Positions 18,805-26,169 of a stretch of 64,000 nt of DNA are shown one piece after another. The notes below the pieces were generated by a model. It searched no databases, was not told the origin of the DNA, and saw only the letters and a program-made list of their open reading frames with translations. The DNA lies in NCBI GenBank assembly GCA_043805435.1, contig JAZDHY010000032.1:85405-149404 (forward strand), given 5' to 3'. Numbering within the stretch: the first letter of the stretch is position 1; the number at the start of each line of letters is the position of its first letter. A program made the translations under genes and the position numbers. This DNA is from JAEXOD01 sp043805435. Lineage in GTDB: Bacteria; Bacteroidota; Ignavibacteria; Ignavibacteriales; Melioribacteraceae.

Positions 18805-20364
18805 ATGGCAGTACAAAAAGAAAGAGAAAGATGGGGCAGCAGAATAGGTTTGATTCTTGCTGTGGCCGGAAATGCTGTTGGACTTGGTAATTTTTTACGA
18901 TTTCCTGTTCAAGCTGCACAAAATGGCGGCGGTACTTTTATGATTCCTTATTTTATTTTTTTCCTTTTACTCGGCATTCCTTTAATGTGGATTGAATGGG
19001 GTATTGGACGTTATGGTGGTAAATTTAAACATGGTAGTGCTCCCGGAATGTTTGACGCCCTTTGGAAAAATAAGATTTCTAAATATTTTGGAGCTTTGGG
19101 ACTTTTTATTTCTTTTATGATAATGGTTTATTATACTTATATCACTTCATGGACTCTTGGCTTTAGTTTTTTTTCTATAACCAAAATGTATTTTGGATTA
19201 GAAAGTTTTTCTTCCATGAAATCATTTTTATATAGTTACCAAGGACGTGAAATAAGTTCAAGTTTTAGCAATATTTATCCAGCCTATATTTTTATGCTTT
19301 TTACATTTATAGCCAATTTTTATATTTTATACCGTGGTGTAACACGCGGAATTGAAAAGCTTGCAAAAATTGCAATGCCGGCTTTATTTATTTTTGGAAT
19401 TATTATTGTTATTAGGGTATTAACACTTGGAACCCCAAACCCGGCAATACCTGAAAATTCGGTTGTCAGCGGTTTTGCATTTATATGGAATCCTGATTTT
19501 TCAAAACTTGGAGACCCAAAAATTTGGCTTGCCGCAGCGGGACAGATCTTTTTTACTCTTTCTTTAGGTATGGGGTCAATTCAAGCATATGCCAGTTATT
19601 TAAAGCCAAAAGATGATATAGTTCTTTCCGGTTTAACAACAGCCGCAACAAATGAATTTGCCGAAGTAATACTTGGCGGTTCTATTGCAATTCCTATTGC
19701 AGTAGCTTTTTTTGGTGTAACAATTACCACTCAAATGGCAGCAGGCGGTGCATTTGATTTGGGTTTTGCGTCTTTACCGTTAGTATTTGAACAACTTCCC
19801 TTTGGTGAAATATTTGGATTTTTATGGTTTTTATTATTGTTTTTTGCCGGTATTACTTCTTCAGTTGCCATGGGGCAGCCGATTGTTGCGTTTCTTGAAG
19901 ATGAATTTGGGTTTAATAAAAAGAAAGCTGTTGCTGCAGTTGCAACAATAACTTTTATTTGCATTCAATTTGTGGTGTTTTTCTTAAAATATGGCGTTTT
20001 AAATGAAATGGATTATTGGGCCGGTACATTTGGTTTAGTTGTTTTTGCTTTTTTTGAGATAATAATTTTTATGTGGATTTTTGGAAGTGAAAATGCATTT
20101 GCCGAAATGAATAGCGGAGGTGATATTAAAATACCTCAAATATTTAAATATATAATGAAATATATTACACCTTTGGCCTTATTTTCAATTATTACTTGGT
20201 GGTTAATTCAGGATGCTATTCCTATATTTTTATTAAATAATGTTTCGCAAGAAAATGTACCTTACGTGCTATCAACAAGAATAGTTATGTTTTTACTATT
20301 GCTAGGCTTGTTTTATTTAGTTCATTTAGCTTGGAAAAAAAAGGAGAAAAACCATGGAATTTAA
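18805..20364 (+). CDS. Sodium-dependent amino-acid symporter, NSS/SNF family
   Basis: 519 residues with about 12 membrane helices. The N-terminus has the NSS signature: WGSRIGLILAVAGNAVGLGNFLRFP, here spanning residues 9-33, which forms the unwound TM1 that binds sodium and substrate. A charged helix-ending motif (GGAFDLGFASLP) and GITSSVA in TM8 follow the LeuT-fold pattern. The family imports amino acids with Na+. Length fits the bacterial branch. The end overlaps a small membrane peptide gene by 11 bases, as in MetP/MetS-type transporters. Substrate is unknown; methionine/alanine-type or tryptophan-type substrates are possible. Confidence 0.9.
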   Translation: MAVQKERERWGSRIGLILAVAGNAVGLGNFLRFPVQAAQNGGGTFMIPYFIFFLLLGIPLMWIEWGIGRYGGKFKHGSAPGMFDALWKNKISKYFGALGLFISFMIMVYYTYITSWTLGFSFFSITKMYFGLESFSSMKSFLYSYQGREISSSFSNIYPAYIFMLFTFIANFYILYRGVTRGIEKLAKIAMPALFIFGIIIVIRVLTLGTPNPAIPENSVVSGFAFIWNPDFSKLGDPKIWLAAAGQIFFTLSLGMGSIQAYASYLKPKDDIVLSGLTTAATNEFAEVILGGSIAIPIAVAFFGVTITTQMAAGGAFDLGFASLPLVFEQLPFGEIFGFLWFLLLFFAGITSSVAMGQPIVAFLEDEFGFNKKKAVAAVATITFICIQFVVFFLKYGVLNEMDYWAGTFGLVVFAFFEIIIFMWIFGSENAFAEMNSGGDIKIPQIFKYIMKYITPLALFSIITWWLIQDAIPIFLLNNVSQENVPYVLSTRIVMFLLLLGLFYLVHLAWKKKEKNHGI

Positions 20365-20464
20365 ACCCGAAGGTTATCTGTTTTTAATTGCCTCTTGGTC
20401 AATAATTATCGCTTTGATGGTTTATTGCTATAAAAAAGTTTTGTTTGATAAAAAGAAAGATTAA
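20354..20464 (+). CDS. 36-residue single-span membrane peptide (MetS-like transporter small subunit)
   Basis: A 36-codon ORF starting ATG at 20354 with an exact AAGGAG 7 bases upstream, inside the end of the symporter gene. The product begins MEFKPEGYLFLIA, has one membrane helix and ends in a basic tail (YKKVLFDKKKD). A tiny one-helix protein directly after an NSS transporter is known in the MetP/MetS methionine-alanine importer. The stop is followed 5 bases later by a terminator stem. The strong ribosome site, overlap and terminator placement make it a convincing gene; the subunit role is by analogy. Confidence 0.75.
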   Translation: MEFKPEGYLFLIASWSIIIALMVYCYKKVLFDKKKD

Positions 20465-20468
20465 AATT

Positions 20469-20497
20469 AAAAAAGGGGCTTTACACCCCTTTTTTTA
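20469..20497. terminator. Bidirectional intrinsic terminator between symporter unit and pfk
   Basis: AAAAAAGGGG (20469-20478) pairs with CCCCTTTTTTT (20486-20497) across a 7-base loop. It serves the rightward symporter/small-peptide unit and, on the other strand, the leftward phosphofructokinase gene. Confidence 0.8.
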
Positions 20498-20517
20498 ATA
20501 TTATAAAGCTATTTCTA

Positions 20518-21564
20518 TCAACCAAAAAATGTTGCAGCAACATTATAAAGATCATCGGATACAAGTTTTAATTCACCAGTTGCATCAGCAAGAGAAACAG
20601 CAACAATATCGGTACCGCGTAAGGATGACATTTTACCAAAATCACCTTTATCAACTAATTCTGCGGCAAAAACGCCAAATCTTGTTCCAAGTACTCTATC
20701 AAAAGCAGTAGGTGTTCCGCCTCGTTGAATATGACCTAATACAGTTGCTCTTGTTTCAAAACCGGTTCTTTGTTCAATTTCATCGGCTACAATATTGCCA
20801 ATTCCACCAAGTGTAACATGACCAAAAGAATCTTTTTTCATACTTGTTAAAATAAATGAACCGTCTTTATCCGTATCGTCTTCAGTTTGGAATTTGGCAC
20901 CTTCAGCAACAACAACAATACTAAAAGATTTACCTCTGGCATGTCTTTTCTTTAAAGTTTCGCAAACTTCTTCCAAATTAAATTTTTTCTCAGGAATCAA
21001 AATAATATCTGCACCACCTGCCATTCCAGAATGTAATGCAATCCAGCCGGCGTGTCTTCCCATTACTTCAACAACCATAACTCTGTTGTGTGATTCTGCG
21101 GTTGTATGTAATCTATCAATCGCTTCAGTTGCAACATTAACAGCTGTATCAAATCCAAAGGTATAATCAGTAGCATTTAAATCATTATCAATAGTTTTTG
21201 GAACACCAACAACATTAATACCTGCTTTGTATAATTTTGCTGCTATTCCTAATGTATCTTCACCACCAATAGCAACTAATGCATCAAGCCCTAATTCTTT
21301 CATACTTGCAATAGCTGTTTGTTCACCGTTAGGTATTTTGTAAACATTTGTACGCGATGAACCAAGTATTGTACCACCGCGATGCAAAATTCCGGAAATT
21401 TCATCTAAACTAAGTGGTACAGTATTTTTTTCTAACAAGCCTTTCCAGCCATTTCTTAAACCAATACATTCGTGCCCCAATTGAACTGATTTACGAACAA
21501 CTGCACGTATAACGGCGTTTAATCCGGGGCAATCTCCGCCACCAGTTAATATCCCGATTTTCAT
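20518..21564 (-). CDS. pfkA: 6-phosphofructokinase, residues suggesting PPi dependence
   Basis: 348 residues. The phosphate-binding loop is at the N-terminus (LTGGGDCPGLNAVIR) and the PFK signature is near 150-175 (RLHTTAESHNRVMVVEVMGRHAGW). The catalytic Asp126 lies in PKTIDND. At the two positions used to tell donors apart, this protein has Asp103 (GGEDT) where E. coli PfkA has Gly104, and Lys123 where E. coli has Gly124. Asp plus Lys is the pattern linked to pyrophosphate-dependent or group-III enzymes. The reaction is phosphorylation of fructose 6-phosphate in glycolysis. An AGGAG ribosome site precedes ATG. Donor assignment is inference. Confidence 0.9.
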   Translation of the reverse strand: MKIGILTGGGDCPGLNAVIRAVVRKSVQLGHECIGLRNGWKGLLEKNTVPLSLDEISGILHRGGTILGSSRTNVYKIPNGEQTAIASMKELGLDALVAIGGEDTLGIAAKLYKAGINVVGVPKTIDNDLNATDYTFGFDTAVNVATEAIDRLHTTAESHNRVMVVEVMGRHAGWIALHSGMAGGADIILIPEKKFNLEEVCETLKKRHARGKSFSIVVVAEGAKFQTEDDTDKDGSFILTSMKKDSFGHVTLGGIGNIVADEIEQRTGFETRATVLGHIQRGGTPTAFDRVLGTRFGVFAAELVDKGDFGKMSSLRGTDIVAVSLADATGELKLVSDDLYNVAATFFG

Positions 21565-21596
21565 TTTAACTCCTAAAGATTTATTTATATAAAAAC

Positions 21597-23774
21597 CTAT
21601 AATAATTTTAAATTAGCTAATCTAACAAGCAACTGCTTAACACCCATATCTTCAAAAGCGACAGTAACTTTTTGCAACTCGCCAACACCCGTAATAGCTT
21701 GAATTTTTCCTATCCCAAAGTTTTCGTGAGTTACACGGCTGCCAACACGTAAATTTCTTCTTTCTTGATCAAAATCATCAAATCCTTCCTGATAAAATTC
21801 ATCAAAATATGTTTTACGCCTTCTGCCTGCTTTTCTTCCCGGTCCGCCATTCATATCTGCAACGGTTTCAGGATCAATCTCTTCTAAAAATCTTGATTTA
21901 TTTTGATAAGCAACTTCACCAAATCTATATCTTGATCTGGCATAAGTTAAATAAACTTTCTTTTCAGCTCGGGTAATTGCAACATAAAACAATCTTCTTT
22001 CTTCTTCAGCTTTAGCATCAGAATCGAATTTTTGATTTAACGGAAATATATCTTCTTCCAAACCGGAAATAAAAACTATCGGAAATTCAAGTCCTTTTGC
22101 AGAATGAACTGTCATAAAAGTAACCGAATTGTTTTGCTGGTCAAATTGATCTACTCCGGCAATTAAAGAAACTTCTGCTAAAAATTCTTCAATAGTTGCC
22201 TTAGGTTTTTCTTTAGAAAAGTCGCTTATTGCTGAAAGTAATTCTTGAACGTTATCATATCTTGCCATCGATTCAGGCGAGTTTTCATCCTTAAATATTT
22301 TTAATACACCAAGTTCATCAACAAGGGCATGTATCAATTCGGGCAATGATAATTTATTTTTAAGTTCAATATATTTATCCAGCAGCAACTTAAATTGTTT
22401 TACATTTTTTTGAATTCTTTCTTTTACCTCAATAACTTCAAATACACGCGACATTGTAGTAAACAAATTGATATTTAATTTTCTGGCAAATGCTATCATT
22501 TTGCTAATTGAAGTACTTCCAATACCTCTTTGAGGAAAATTCATTACTCGTAATAAACTTTCTTCATCCTGTTGATTACTTAATACTCGTAAATAAGCTA
22601 TAATATCTTTAACTTCTTTTCTACGGTAAAATTCAACACCACCAATAATTTTATAAGGTATTTTAGCGCGTCTAAAAGCATCTTCCAATGCACGCGATTG
22701 CGAGTTTAATCTGTATAAAATTGCAATATCGTTTAAAGATAATTTACGAGTTGTAATTTCTTTTTTAATCTGTTTAGCAATTTGTATCGCTTCGTCTTTT
22801 TCATCCGAACAGCGAATTAATGTTATTAACTCACCTTCTTTATTTTCAGTCCATAAAGTTTTTGGTATTTGCTGAGTGTTATTTCTAATAACAGAATCTG
22901 CAGCACGCAAAATAACTTTTGTTGAACGATAATTTTGTTCTAATTTAAATGTTTTTGATTTTGGAAAATCTTTATCAAATTCCAAGATGTTCCTAATTTC
23001 AGCACCACGCCAGCCGTAAATACTTTGTGCATCATCACCAACAACACAAATTTTTCCTTTTGCGGCATTTAATAATTTTAATAATTCGTACTGTGCTTTA
23101 TTAGTATCTTGATATTCATCAACCAAAATATATTTAAATTGTTTTGTGTATTTTTGTAATACCTTAGGATTAAGATTAAACAGTTCAATTGGTTTTAATA
23201 ATAAATCATCAAAATCCATAGAATTGTTTTCAACTAACCTTTTGGTATATTCAATATATATATCGGCAATTTTCTTTTCGATAGGGGTTTTGGCAATATT
23301 AGTAACATAATTATCAGGCATAATCATCTGATTTTTTAAATTACTTATTCTATGTTGAACAGAAGAAGGCGTTAATCCTTCAACATTATTATAATTTAGA
23401 TATTCCATTAAAAACGAAATTTGCGATACAGAGTCTTCTCTATCGTATATACAAAAATTCGATTCGTAATTGATTTTTTTTGCTTCTGTTCTTAAAATTC
23501 TTCCAAAAATCGAGTGGAACGTTCCCGTCCATAATTTTTCAGCAGCGTCCCCAATTAATAAAACAATCCGGTCTTTCATTTCCCGTGCTGCTTTATTTGT
23601 AAATGTAAGTGATAAAATAGATTCTGGTTCGTAACCATTTTGTAATAAGTAGGCAATTTTGTAAGTTAATACTCTTGTTTTACCTGAGCCTGCTCCGGCA
23701 ACTATCATCTGCGGCCCGCCGGTGTATTCAACTGCTTTACGTTGTTCGGGGTTTAAATTATCGAGTTCTCTCAT
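21597..23774 (-). CDS. UvrD/PcrA-like superfamily-1 DNA helicase
   Basis: 725 residues. SF1A helicase motifs are clear: NPEQRKAV (Q-motif), AGAGSGKT (Walker A, 26-33), LVDEYQDTN (Walker B), QSIYGWRGA (motif III), QNYRST (motif IV), TVHSAKGLEF (motif V) and VAITRAEK (motif VI). The C-terminal ~60 residues (VGSRVTHENFGIGKI ... LVRLANLKLL) form the Tudor-like domain that binds RNA polymerase in PcrA/UvrD. The role is 3'-5' unwinding in nucleotide-excision and replication repair. It is 32 bases upstream of pfk, and a Bacteroidota-type promoter lies just upstream. Confidence 0.92.
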   Translation of the reverse strand: MRELDNLNPEQRKAVEYTGGPQMIVAGAGSGKTRVLTYKIAYLLQNGYEPESILSLTFTNKAAREMKDRIVLLIGDAAEKLWTGTFHSIFGRILRTEAKKINYESNFCIYDREDSVSQISFLMEYLNYNNVEGLTPSSVQHRISNLKNQMIMPDNYVTNIAKTPIEKKIADIYIEYTKRLVENNSMDFDDLLLKPIELFNLNPKVLQKYTKQFKYILVDEYQDTNKAQYELLKLLNAAKGKICVVGDDAQSIYGWRGAEIRNILEFDKDFPKSKTFKLEQNYRSTKVILRAADSVIRNNTQQIPKTLWTENKEGELITLIRCSDEKDEAIQIAKQIKKEITTRKLSLNDIAILYRLNSQSRALEDAFRRAKIPYKIIGGVEFYRRKEVKDIIAYLRVLSNQQDEESLLRVMNFPQRGIGSTSISKMIAFARKLNINLFTTMSRVFEVIEVKERIQKNVKQFKLLLDKYIELKNKLSLPELIHALVDELGVLKIFKDENSPESMARYDNVQELLSAISDFSKEKPKATIEEFLAEVSLIAGVDQFDQQNNSVTFMTVHSAKGLEFPIVFISGLEEDIFPLNQKFDSDAKAEEERRLFYVAITRAEKKVYLTYARSRYRFGEVAYQNKSRFLEEIDPETVADMNGGPGRKAGRRRKTYFDEFYQEGFDDFDQERRNLRVGSRVTHENFGIGKIQAITGVGELQKVTVAFEDMGVKQLLVRLANLKLL

Positions 23775-23795
23775 GGCACCTTAGTTTTTGACGTG

Positions 23796-23827
23796 CAAAT
23801 ATAACTAAAAATTTGCTTAGATTCAAA
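23796..23827 (-). promoter_or_regulatory. Bacteroidota-type promoter for the UvrD-like gene
   Basis: On the minus strand TTTG (complement of 23824-23827) is followed after 20 bases by TATATTTG (complement of 23796-23803), matching the TTTG-N19/20-TAnnTTTG consensus of the primary sigma factor of Bacteroidota. Transcription would begin near 23790, giving a leader of about 15 bases before the ATG at 23774. Seen in the sequence; promoter function is inferred. Confidence 0.55.
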
Positions 23828-24055
23828 AATTTAGCCATATTTATTATTTAAATTGTTTTGGATGACGAGTTTAATAATTGCCAATACTCTTTATTTTGTA
23901 TTTGTTAAACCCCAAGTTATTAACTGTATTTGTACTAAATTTTACTATAGTTAGGCGTACTTTAGCGTTTATAAAAAGATTTTTTGGCTTTGTAATGATT
24001 TTATTTTGGAAAAACTTCAAGGCAGGATTATTGGATAAAATTAGGGTTTAAAATA
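23828..24055. other. Non-coding stretch between the helicase and the LPP20-like gene
   Basis: Together with its flanks, about 330 bases have no gene. Apart from the promoter at its left end and the terminator at its right end I see no repeat, RNA gene or conserved short ORF here. Confidence 0.4.
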
Positions 24056-24082
24056 CAAAAGGAGCTTATTCAGCTCCTTTTG
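24056..24082 (-). terminator. Intrinsic terminator of the LPP20-like gene
   Basis: A perfect 11-base-pair stem (CAAAAGGAGCT at 24056-24066 with its complement at 24072-24082) with a 5-base loop, ending in a U-run on the leftward transcript. It is 23 bases after the stop codon of the lipoprotein gene. Confidence 0.8.
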
Positions 24083-24105
24083 CATTAAAATTCTTTCAAA
24101 AAGAA

Positions 24106-24648
24106 TTATTTTTTATTCATTTCTTCATCTAATTCTTTAAATGTTTGTGAAGATCTAAATCTTGTATATAATTCTTCTTGTTTTTGCAACTGTTGCATTA
24201 ATGCAGTATTAGCAGCACCAATAGGATACTCTAAAAGCACATAAGCTCTCCAGTTTTTTCCGTCTTGGTAAATCTTTTTTTCTTTTACTTTGCTGCCTGT
24301 TAAACTTGTATTAACAACTGTTTTTGTAGCTTGTGTAAATTGTTGTAATAAAGTTGTGTTTTCACCTGCTCCAACTTCTTCGTCAAATTTCTTTTGTAAA
24401 CCTTGAATTTTGATTTCTACCTGCTGAGCTATTTTTGCGCGGGCATCAGTTGTAGCTTTATCAATTGCAAGCTGCATATCTTTAGATGTTGAGGTTGTAA
24501 CGGCATAAAAATAGTTTGGATCTTCCGGCGGAGTCATAAACCATTCCGGAATTTCATTTTTTTCTGTTTCAGGTAAAGGCTGGCTTCCACCGCAATTCCA
24601 CATAATTAGTGTCATCGCTAGCAAAGTGAATAAAAGATATTTTTTCAT
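24106..24648 (-). CDS. LPP20-like lipoprotein
   Basis: 180 residues. The signal peptide has a lipobox with Cys19 (MWNCGG). The mature part begins with a Pro-rich linker and IPEWFMTPPED, then an LPP20/DUF400-like region (AIDKATTDARAKIAQQVEIKIQG, with an amphipathic helix, then WRAYVLLEYPIG). This is a common outer-membrane or periplasmic lipoprotein family in Bacteroidota and Helicobacter; its biochemical role is not settled. A strong GGAGGA ribosome site lies just before ATG, and a terminator follows. It is a single-gene unit. Confidence 0.7.
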   Translation of the reverse strand: MKKYLLFTLLAMTLIMWNCGGSQPLPETEKNEIPEWFMTPPEDPNYFYAVTTSTSKDMQLAIDKATTDARAKIAQQVEIKIQGLQKKFDEEVGAGENTTLLQQFTQATKTVVNTSLTGSKVKEKKIYQDGKNWRAYVLLEYPIGAANTALMQQLQKQEELYTRFRSSQTFKELDEEMNKK

Positions 24649-24800
24649 CGGTCCTCCAATAATTTAAGTTATAATTTTTAAAATCGTTCAATATCGTAAT
24701 AATCAGAATTCTTATTACTAAGATATAATTTTATTATTTAATTTCACAATATTTAAATCACAATTTTACCACAGTTTGACGCAGAGCACAATTTTACTAA

Positions 24801-25673
24801 TTATTCCTTTATTGCCAAAAATAACGCTTCTTTTAATAATTCGCCCGCTATGTGTTTTCTATATATGTTATTTGACCTGATATCAGTTATCGGACTAACT
24901 TCATTTTTAATTTCTTCTACGGCTTGGTTAATTATTTCTTCATTTAATAAATTATTTTTTAACAAATTTTCAGAGTTCGTTTCTCTCTTAATAACAGCAT
25001 TTATGCTGCCTGTACTAATCCTTATGTCTTTAATACAATTATTTTCTTTCCAAACCAACATTGCAAGTGATACTTTACTTATTGCCATTGAATATCTTTG
25101 TCCAACCTTACGAAAATACCAATAATCCGGTTTATTTTTAGTAATTGGAATTCGAATAAAAGCAATATACTGATTTTCTTGTAATATTGATTTTTTAAAA
25201 CCGACAAAAAAATCAGCTAATTTAACAACTTTAAAACTATCATTTATTTTGGGGCCTATTAATAACTCCGCATCAAGTGCATTTAATGAGGGCAAAGAAT
25301 CACCCGCCGGAGAAGCATTTCCAATATTTCCGCCAATTGTTCCCCTGTTTTGTATTTGTACAGAACCAATCATACTGCAGCATTTAGATAAAATGGGAAT
25401 ATTGTTTTTAATAATTTCGGAATTTATTATTTCGGTTAACGGAACAGCCGCACCAATTATTATATAATTACCATCAATTTTTATAGTACTAAACATTTCT
25501 TTGACACTTGTTAAATCAATTAAATTATTAAGTGTATCCCATTTTGCATTTTGTACCATTAAATCGGTACAACCGGAAATAAACTCAAATTTTTCTTTGG
25601 AGTTTAATGCAATTTCATCCAATTCGTTTATGCTTTTAGGTATTTTTACGCATAAATTTGCTGAATTATTCAT
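24801..25673 (-). CDS. Xanthine dehydrogenase-type FAD subunit, first set
   Basis: 290 residues from ATG at 25673, with AAGGA upstream; the longer frame to 25799 is only read-through of the neighbouring gene. The FAD-binding region of CO dehydrogenase/xanthine dehydrogenase medium subunits is clear: FISGCTDLMVQ near 37 and IQNRGTIGGNIGNASPAGDS near 108-127, followed by the C-terminal CO_deh_flav_C domain. It passes electrons from the 2Fe-2S clusters to NAD+ or another acceptor. It overlaps the 2Fe-2S subunit by 8 bases and is the last gene of the purine island. Confidence 0.88.
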   Translation of the reverse strand: MNNSANLCVKIPKSINELDEIALNSKEKFEFISGCTDLMVQNAKWDTLNNLIDLTSVKEMFSTIKIDGNYIIIGAAVPLTEIINSEIIKNNIPILSKCCSMIGSVQIQNRGTIGGNIGNASPAGDSLPSLNALDAELLIGPKINDSFKVVKLADFFVGFKKSILQENQYIAFIRIPITKNKPDYWYFRKVGQRYSMAISKVSLAMLVWKENNCIKDIRISTGSINAVIKRETNSENLLKNNLLNEEIINQAVEEIKNEVSPITDIRSNNIYRKHIAGELLKEALFLAIKE

Positions 25674-26166
25674 AATCAAATCCTTCTTTAATTTTAGCAA
25701 AAAAATTAGTATCCGATGAAAAATTGTAAATTGCATCAACAATTTTTGAATATCCCGTACATCTGCAAATGTTTCCGCCAAGCCCTTCTTCAATGGCAAC
25801 TTTTGTTAAATTACCTGAAGTTTCGTTAAAAAGTGAAATAGTTGACATTATAAATCCGGGAATACAAAATCCGCATTGAACCGCACCATTTTCAATAAAT
25901 GAGTTTTCAAGTAATTTATATGCTTCCCATTCTTTAACAGCCTCAAGTGTAATAACATGCTTGTTTTCCACTTGAAAAGCAGGAATCAAACATGAATTGA
26001 CACGGTTACCTTCAAACATTACTGTACAGGCACCACATTCACCTTTTCCACAACCTTCTTTAACACTTAACATCAAAAAATCTTCTCTTAAAATGTCAAG
26101 AAGCCTTTTTTTAGGATTAACATCTATTTTTACGTCTTTATAATTTAATTTAAATTTTATTAACAT
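25666..26166 (-). CDS. Xanthine dehydrogenase-type 2Fe-2S subunit, first set
   Basis: 166 residues, the normal length for the small subunit. The plant-type cluster motif is CGKGECGACTV plus a later Cys in NSCL. The second cluster motif is QCGFC ... CRCTGY, in the four-helix bundle next to the molybdopterin. The subunit carries electrons from the Mo centre to FAD. It begins 3 bases after the large subunit gene stops. A 12-residue C-terminal tail overlaps the FAD subunit gene. Confidence 0.92.
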   Translation of the reverse strand: MLIKFKLNYKDVKIDVNPKKRLLDILREDFLMLSVKEGCGKGECGACTVMFEGNRVNSCLIPAFQVENKHVITLEAVKEWEAYKLLENSFIENGAVQCGFCIPGFIMSTISLFNETSGNLTKVAIEEGLGGNICRCTGYSKIVDAIYNFSSDTNFFAKIKEGFDYE

Positions 26167-26169
26167 ATT

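Noticed and set aside
24801..25799. Longer start for the first FAD subunit
   Set aside because: The extra 42 residues run through the 2Fe-2S gene; ATG at 25673 has a ribosome site and gives the normal 290-residue length.
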